A stretch of 64,000 nucleotides of DNA from Isoptericola peretonis. GTDB lineage: Bacteria; Actinomycetota; Actinomycetes; Actinomycetales; Cellulomonadaceae. This document shows, in pieces, positions 60,247 to 64,000 of the stretch. Where the stretch lies: the NCBI GenBank assembly GCA_023241745.1, contig JALQCY010000003.1, positions 581,426 to 645,425 of the forward strand, written 5' to 3'. Each line of letters opens with the position of its first letter. The first letter of the stretch is position 1. Below the pieces are notes generated by a model. The model saw only the letters and a program-made list of their open reading frames with translations. It was not told the DNA's origin and ran no database searches. A program made the position numbers and the translations under genes.

Positions 60247-61173
60247 CTACGTCAGCGCCGCGCCGACGGGTCCCGCGACCTCCGGCAGGGCGAGGTATCC
60301 GGCCCACGTGGCGTCGTCGAGCCGGTGGGCGGCGGCGTGGAACCCGGGAGCTCGGTTCGTCACGCGCAGGTTCTCGATGCCGGGGGATCCGGCCGCCAGG
60401 AGGAACGCGGCGGGCGTGAGGTCGTGCAGGGCGAGCAGGTCGCGCGGGTCCCGGACGCTCACCCACCGGTCGACCCGAGCCGGGAACTCGAGCGGGGCCA
60501 GGGCCTGCAGCGCCTCGCGGATCGCCCGGATGCCGAGCGGCGAGCCGGGCGTGATCAGCAGCGGCACCTCCGGGCCGGTCGCCCGGGTGGCCAGCACCGA
60601 GTACGCCACGACGCTGCCGAGCGAGTGCGCGACGACGACGGCGGGCTCGTCGCCGGCCAGCGCGTCGGCGAGCCCCGCGTCGAGGGCCCGGCGGACCTCG
60701 TCGTCGTGCAGGTAGGCGTACACGTCGCGGGTGAGCGTGAGCAGGACGGCGGCGCTCAGCCCCGGCAGCCACCGGTCCACCGCGCCGAGCGCGGCCACGA
60801 GCGCCTCGACGAGCGCGTCGACCACCACGCCCTCCGCCTCGACGGCTTGCGGTCGTCCGGCACCGGCCAGCACCTCGCGCGCGACGGCGAGGGCGAACGT
60901 CAGCTCTCCGTGCGGCAGGGCACGCAGCAGGCGGGGGAGCGTCGCGGTGCCGGCGCCCGGCGCGTGCACCGTGACCGGAGGCGGTGCGCCGCCCCCGACC
61001 AGCCGCTCCAGCGTGTCGCCGTAGTAGACGAACGACGCGTCCGGGTCGGTGGGCCGCAGCGGAGAGCCCGCGTCGGCGAGCCCCGCCCCGAGTGCTGCGA
61101 GCCACTGCTTCTCCAGCGTCTCCGGATCGAGTCCGTCGAGGTCACGGCCGTGGACGAGCACCAGTCGGGTCAC
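60247..61173 (-). CDS. Alpha/beta hydrolase superfamily protein
   Basis: 308 aa. LVLVHGRDLDG at the start and the nucleophile elbow VVVAHSLGSVVAYS (Ser in HSLGS) near residue 190 define a serine hydrolase-like fold; a His near the end (HDLTPAAFLL or FHAAAH) would complete the triad. TACCGT ends 7 nt before the GTG, so the message is probably leaderless. Substrate unknown. Divergent from the UPF0303 gene. Confidence 0.78.
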   Translation of the reverse strand: MTRLVLVHGRDLDGLDPETLEKQWLAALGAGLADAGSPLRPTDPDASFVYYGDTLERLVGGGAPPPVTVHAPGAGTATLPRLLRALPHGELTFALAVAREVLAGAGRPQAVEAEGVVVDALVEALVAALGAVDRWLPGLSAAVLLTLTRDVYAYLHDDEVRRALDAGLADALAGDEPAVVVAHSLGSVVAYSVLATRATGPEVPLLITPGSPLGIRAIREALQALAPLEFPARVDRWVSVRDPRDLLALHDLTPAAFLLAAGSPGIENLRVTNRAPGFHAAAHRLDDATWAGYLALPEVAGPVGAALT

Positions 61174-61220
61174 GCGGGCGACGGTACCGGGACGTCCCCG
61201 GGGCGTGCGACGCTGGCCCC

Positions 61221-61706
61221 ATGGGAGAGACGAACGACGTCACCGCACTGGTCGCCGAGGTCGAGGAGCAGGAGCGCGAGCTCGTCCTGACGCGGTTCAC
61301 GCACGACGACGCGTGGCAGCTCGGCTGCCTGCTGGTCGAGCTGGCCGTCGAGCGCCGCCTCGCCGTGACCGTCGACGTCCGCAAGGGCCCGCAGCAGGTG
61401 TTCCACGCCGCGCTGGAGGGCACCACCCCCGACAACGACTCGTGGGTGCAGCGCAAGGTGCGCGTGGTGGAGCGGTTCGGCGCGTCGTCGTTCCTCACCG
61501 GCCTGCGCGCCCGGGCGAAGGGCCAGGACTTCAACGCCCAGCACCAGCTGCCGCTGCAGGAGTTCGCCGCGCACGGCGGCGCGTTCCCCGTGCGGGTCGC
61601 CGGCGTGGGGATCGTCGGCGTCGTCACCGTGTCCGGGCTGCCGCAGGCCGAGGACCACGCGCTCGTCGTCGAGGCGCTGCGCATCCACGCCGCCGGCGGC
61701 GCCTGA
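61221..61706 (+). CDS. UPF0303/HbpS-like heme-degrading family protein
   Basis: 161 aa. The fold of the GlcG/HbpS family is suggested by DDAWQLGCLLVELAVERRLAVTVDVRKGPQQVFHAALEG and the closing AGVGIVGVVTVSGLPQAEDH. UPF0303 proteins are about this length. Some relatives bind or degrade heme; the heme ligand cannot be identified here. The ATG follows a GC-rich stretch without a clear ribosome site. Confidence 0.8.
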   Translation: MGETNDVTALVAEVEEQERELVLTRFTHDDAWQLGCLLVELAVERRLAVTVDVRKGPQQVFHAALEGTTPDNDSWVQRKVRVVERFGASSFLTGLRARAKGQDFNAQHQLPLQEFAAHGGAFPVRVAGVGIVGVVTVSGLPQAEDHALVVEALRIHAAGGA

Positions 61707-61745
61707 CCGCTCGCCCCGACGCCGCGGCCGTCTACGGTGTCCGGT

Positions 61746-63275
61746 GTGTCCGCGCTCCTCCTGACGAACGCCCGCCTCGCGGGCCGACCCGACCGCCCCG
61801 TCGACGTCCTGCTCGACGACGGGCGCGTCGCCGCGGTGACCCCCGTCGGATCGGCGCTCCCGGCGCCCGGCGCGACGGCGGCGGAGCGCACCGACCTCGA
61901 CGGCCGCACGGTGGTCCCGGGCCTCTGGGACGCGCACACGCACCTCACGCAGTGGGCGATGGTGCGCCAGCGTCTCGACGTGTCCGCGGCGACGAGCGCC
62001 GCGCACGCCGCGGCCCTGGTGCGCGACCGCCTCGACCTGGCCGCGCCGCCGACCGGCGGCACGCCGCTGGTCGGGTACGGGTTCCGCTGGGCCACCTGGC
62101 CGGACGACCCGACCGCGGCCGTGCTCGACGCCGTCGCGGGCGACGTCCCGGTGGTCCTGCTGTCCGGCGACCTGCACAGCGCGTGGGCGTCCACCGCGGG
62201 CCTGCGCTTCCTCGGCATCGCGGAGCACCCCACGGGGCTGCTGCGCGAGGAGGAGTGGATGCCGGCCAGCCCGCGCATCGTCACGGTGGACGACGCCGTG
62301 GCCGACGCCCTGGTGGCGGACGCGGCCCGCGCCGCCGCCGCGCGCGGCGTCGTCGGCGTCGTGGACCTCGAGGTGGCCGACAACCTCACCACCTGGCGCC
62401 GCCGCCTCGCGGGCGGCTGGGACGGCCTGCGCGTGCGGGCCGGGGTGTGGGAGCAGCACCTGGCGGCGGTGCTCGCCGCCGGCCTGCGCGACGGGGACGC
62501 GCTGGCGGAGGGGGCCGGGTCCGACCTCGTCACCCAGGGCCCGCTCAAGGTCATCAGCGACGGGTCGCTCAACACGCTCACCGCGTTCTGCTTCGAGGAG
62601 TACGCGGGGGTGACCGGCCCGGACGCGCACGGCCTCCTCAACGTCGCGACCGACCAGCTCGCGCCCCTCATGGCCCGCGCGCACGCCGCCGGGCTGCGCT
62701 GCGCGATCCACGCCATCGGCGACCGCGCCAACGCGCTGGCGCTCGACGCGTTCGAGGCCTCCGGCGCGCGCGGCTCCGTGGAGCACGCCCAGCTGCTGCG
62801 CCGGGAGGACGTGGCGAGGTTCGCCGCCCTGGGCGTCACCGCGAGCGTGCAGCCCGAGCACGCGATGGACGACCGCGACGTCGCCGAGGAGCTGTGGCCC
62901 GGCCGCACCGGCCGGGCGTTCCCGCTGGCCGAGCTGCGCGCCGCCGGGGTGCCGCTGGCCCTCGGGTCGGACGCGCCCGTCGCCCCCCTCGACCCGTGGA
63001 CGGCGCTCGCCGCCGCCGTCACGCGCTCCCGCGACGGCCGCACGCCCTGGCACCCGGAGCAGCGCATCGACGTGCGCGCCGCGCTCGAGGCGTCCGTGGA
63101 CGGGCAGCCGCTCGGCCTCGCCGTCGGCGCGCCCGCCGACCTGGCCGTGCTCGACGTCGACCCGCTCGCGCTGCCCGCGACGCACGAGGTCCCGGCCGCC
63201 CTCGCCGACGCGCTGCGCGCCACCGCCGTCGCCGCCACCCTCGTCGCCGGCCGCTGGACGCATCACGCGCTGTAG
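61746..63275 (+). CDS. YtcJ-like metal-dependent amidohydrolase
   Basis: 509 aa. Amidohydrolase_3: HxH metal motif in GLWDAHTHLTQW near residue 61, the further His in LSGDLHSAWAST and HAIGDRANALALD, and the metal-binding Asp in ALGSDAPVAPLDPW. Hydrolyses an amide or ring C-N bond; YtcJ relatives include exo-enzyme III-like and N-acyl amidases, so the substrate is open. GTG 61746 was preferred because a TACGGT box ends 7 nt upstream, a leaderless arrangement; GTG 61737 is an alternative. Confidence 0.86.
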   Translation: MSALLLTNARLAGRPDRPVDVLLDDGRVAAVTPVGSALPAPGATAAERTDLDGRTVVPGLWDAHTHLTQWAMVRQRLDVSAATSAAHAAALVRDRLDLAAPPTGGTPLVGYGFRWATWPDDPTAAVLDAVAGDVPVVLLSGDLHSAWASTAGLRFLGIAEHPTGLLREEEWMPASPRIVTVDDAVADALVADAARAAAARGVVGVVDLEVADNLTTWRRRLAGGWDGLRVRAGVWEQHLAAVLAAGLRDGDALAEGAGSDLVTQGPLKVISDGSLNTLTAFCFEEYAGVTGPDAHGLLNVATDQLAPLMARAHAAGLRCAIHAIGDRANALALDAFEASGARGSVEHAQLLRREDVARFAALGVTASVQPEHAMDDRDVAEELWPGRTGRAFPLAELRAAGVPLALGSDAPVAPLDPWTALAAAVTRSRDGRTPWHPEQRIDVRAALEASVDGQPLGLAVGAPADLAVLDVDPLALPATHEVPAALADALRATAVAATLVAGRWTHHAL

Positions 63276-63281
63276 GACCTG

Positions 63282-63345
63282 CCTTCGAGCACGCGATCCC
63301 TCGCGCCATCGGACCCGATGACGCGAGGGATCGCGTGCTCGAAGG
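63282..63345. terminator. Long hairpin, bidirectional terminator between convergent genes
   Basis: A 24-bp perfect stem (63282-63305 and 63322-63345) is continued after one mismatch by a 6-bp inner stem (CATCGG/CCGATG). It lies 6 bp after the amidohydrolase stop and 4 bp before the phosphodiesterase stop. Confidence 0.8.
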
Positions 63346-63349
63346 TCAG

Positions 63350-64000
63350 TCAGGCCCGGAGCTCGGCGATCTCGGCGAGCAGGGCGTCGCGCTGCTCGGC
63401 GTCATCGACGTGCTTCGTCACGACGCGCTCCAGCCGGTCCCAGTCCTCGCGGGCGAGGGCCGAGAACAGCTGCTGCGCCTGGCCGGTCGACAGGTCGAGG
63501 TCGGCGAGCCGGGCGAGCAGCCCCGGGACGGGCTCGGGCTCGGGGCCCGCCTGCTCCTGCGCGGCCTTCCAGCCGACGAACGCGCCCGGCCGGTTGGTGA
63601 TCATGCCCTCGACGCCGAGGTCGGTGAACCGCGTCCAGTCGGCCGCGGAGTCGATCGTCCACACGAACACGCCCACGCCGGCCGCGTTGAGGTCCTCGAC
63701 CACGGACGGCCGGGTGGCCAGCGCGGAGCCGGACGGGTTGTAGTACGCGGCGTGCAGTCGCTCCGCCGTGGCGACCGGGTCGGCGTCGAGGGTGCCGCGC
63801 AGCAGCCCGAGCGGGATCTGCGGCGCCCGCTCGTACGCGTACGTCAGGACGTTCTCGTCGAACGACTGGATCACGACGCGGTCCTCCAGGCCCGCGTCGA
63901 GGACGAGGTCGACCGTGCGGTGCACCTCCGCGCGCGTCTCCGGGCCCTTGATCTCCAGCAGGAGGTCGGAGCTGCCCGTGCCCATGAGGTCGAGCACCTG
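63350..64000 (-). CDS. Glycerophosphodiester phosphodiesterase (partial, N-terminus off window)
   Basis: The last 216 codons or so are present; the gene runs off the right edge, so the N-terminal HRG catalytic motif is missing. The visible part has LLLEIKGPET with the metal-binding Glu, VVIQSFDENVL, and VFVWTIDSAADW followed by GVEGMITNRPGAF, all hallmarks of the GDPD barrel. The C-terminal 70 residues are an extra helical extension (LARLADLDLSTGQAQQ). The enzyme releases sn-glycerol 3-phosphate from deacylated phospholipids. Confidence 0.88.
   Translation of the reverse strand, partial: QVLDLMGTGSSDLLLEIKGPETRAEVHRTVDLVLDAGLEDRVVIQSFDENVLTYAYERAPQIPLGLLRGTLDADPVATAERLHAAYYNPSGSALATRPSVVEDLNAAGVGVFVWTIDSAADWTRFTDLGVEGMITNRPGAFVGWKAAQEQAGPEPEPVPGLLARLADLDLSTGQAQQLFSALAREDWDRLERVVTKHVDDAEQRDALLAEIAELRA

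Overview
The window is very GC-rich and gene-dense. Most start codons are GTG or ATG, many neighbouring genes overlap by four bases (ATGA or GTGA), and several genes look leaderless, with a TAnnnT box 6-7 nt before the start codon. Together with the gene content (oleA-oleBC-oleD with a fused oleBC, a ScyD/E-like protein, DUF6318, an NrtR-SPFH module, NagZ-type GH3, GH42) this points to an actinobacterium, probably Micrococcales of the Cellulomonadaceae/Promicromonosporaceae type. That placement is inference from gene style, not a database match.

Layout. 1-530: hairpins and a degenerate, transposase-less element bounded by inverted 20-bp-period repeats, ending at the stop codon of livF. 528-4848 (-): branched-chain amino acid type ABC transporter livHMGF, with a secreted N-terminal extension on LivH. 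5082-7361 (+): oligopeptidase B-like peptidase. 7535-12278 (+): olefinic hydrocarbon operon oleA, oleBC (fused), oleD. 12258-15108: NAD-kinase-like protein and SPFH protein divergent from an NrtR Nudix regulator, with three matching palindromes between them. 15155-16810: PhoP-box-like repeats, a Pit phosphate transporter and a small membrane protein. 16845-22867: methyltransferase, GH3 lipoprotein, SRPBCC protein, an HxlR-redoxin fusion regulator divergent from an MFS exporter, threonine aldolase. 22943-26297: LacI regulator divergent from two Gfo/Idh/MocA oxidoreductases. 26360-30890: secreted ScyD/E-like protein, secreted EEP nuclease, double-VOC protein, His-rich methyltransferase.

31168-34201: ribbon-helix-helix regulator, DUF4097 protein and DrrAB-type ABC exporter in one operon with TGACACCA-type operators. 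34266-37630: NDH-2-like flavoprotein, Hsp20 with a HAIR-like HspR site, APC permease. 37787-41192: mannonate dehydratase, MHS transporter and divergent GntR regulator, a sugar-acid catabolic unit. 41216-42788: cell-surface PKD-like protein and DUF6318 lipoprotein, partly of lower GC. 42905-46938: a group of flavin monooxygenases, ABM and SnoaL-like proteins and an MpaB-type oxygenase. 47069-50653: GH42 beta-galactosidase and NCS2 purine permease. 50626-58878: YchJ, MFS, coiled-coil protein, serine hydrolase, alpha/beta hydrolase, flavoprotein, PepSY-like lipoprotein. 58995-63275: MerR/TipA-type regulator, hypotheticals, UPF0303 protein, amidohydrolase. The right edge cuts a glycerophosphodiester phosphodiesterase.

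No rRNA, tRNA, CRISPR array, prophage or intact insertion sequence was seen. The most distinctive items are the NrtR-SPFH-NADK-like module with three operators, the HxlR-redoxin fusion with its perfect palindrome, the RHH-DUF4097-ABC operon, the ole operon and the solo transposon ends.
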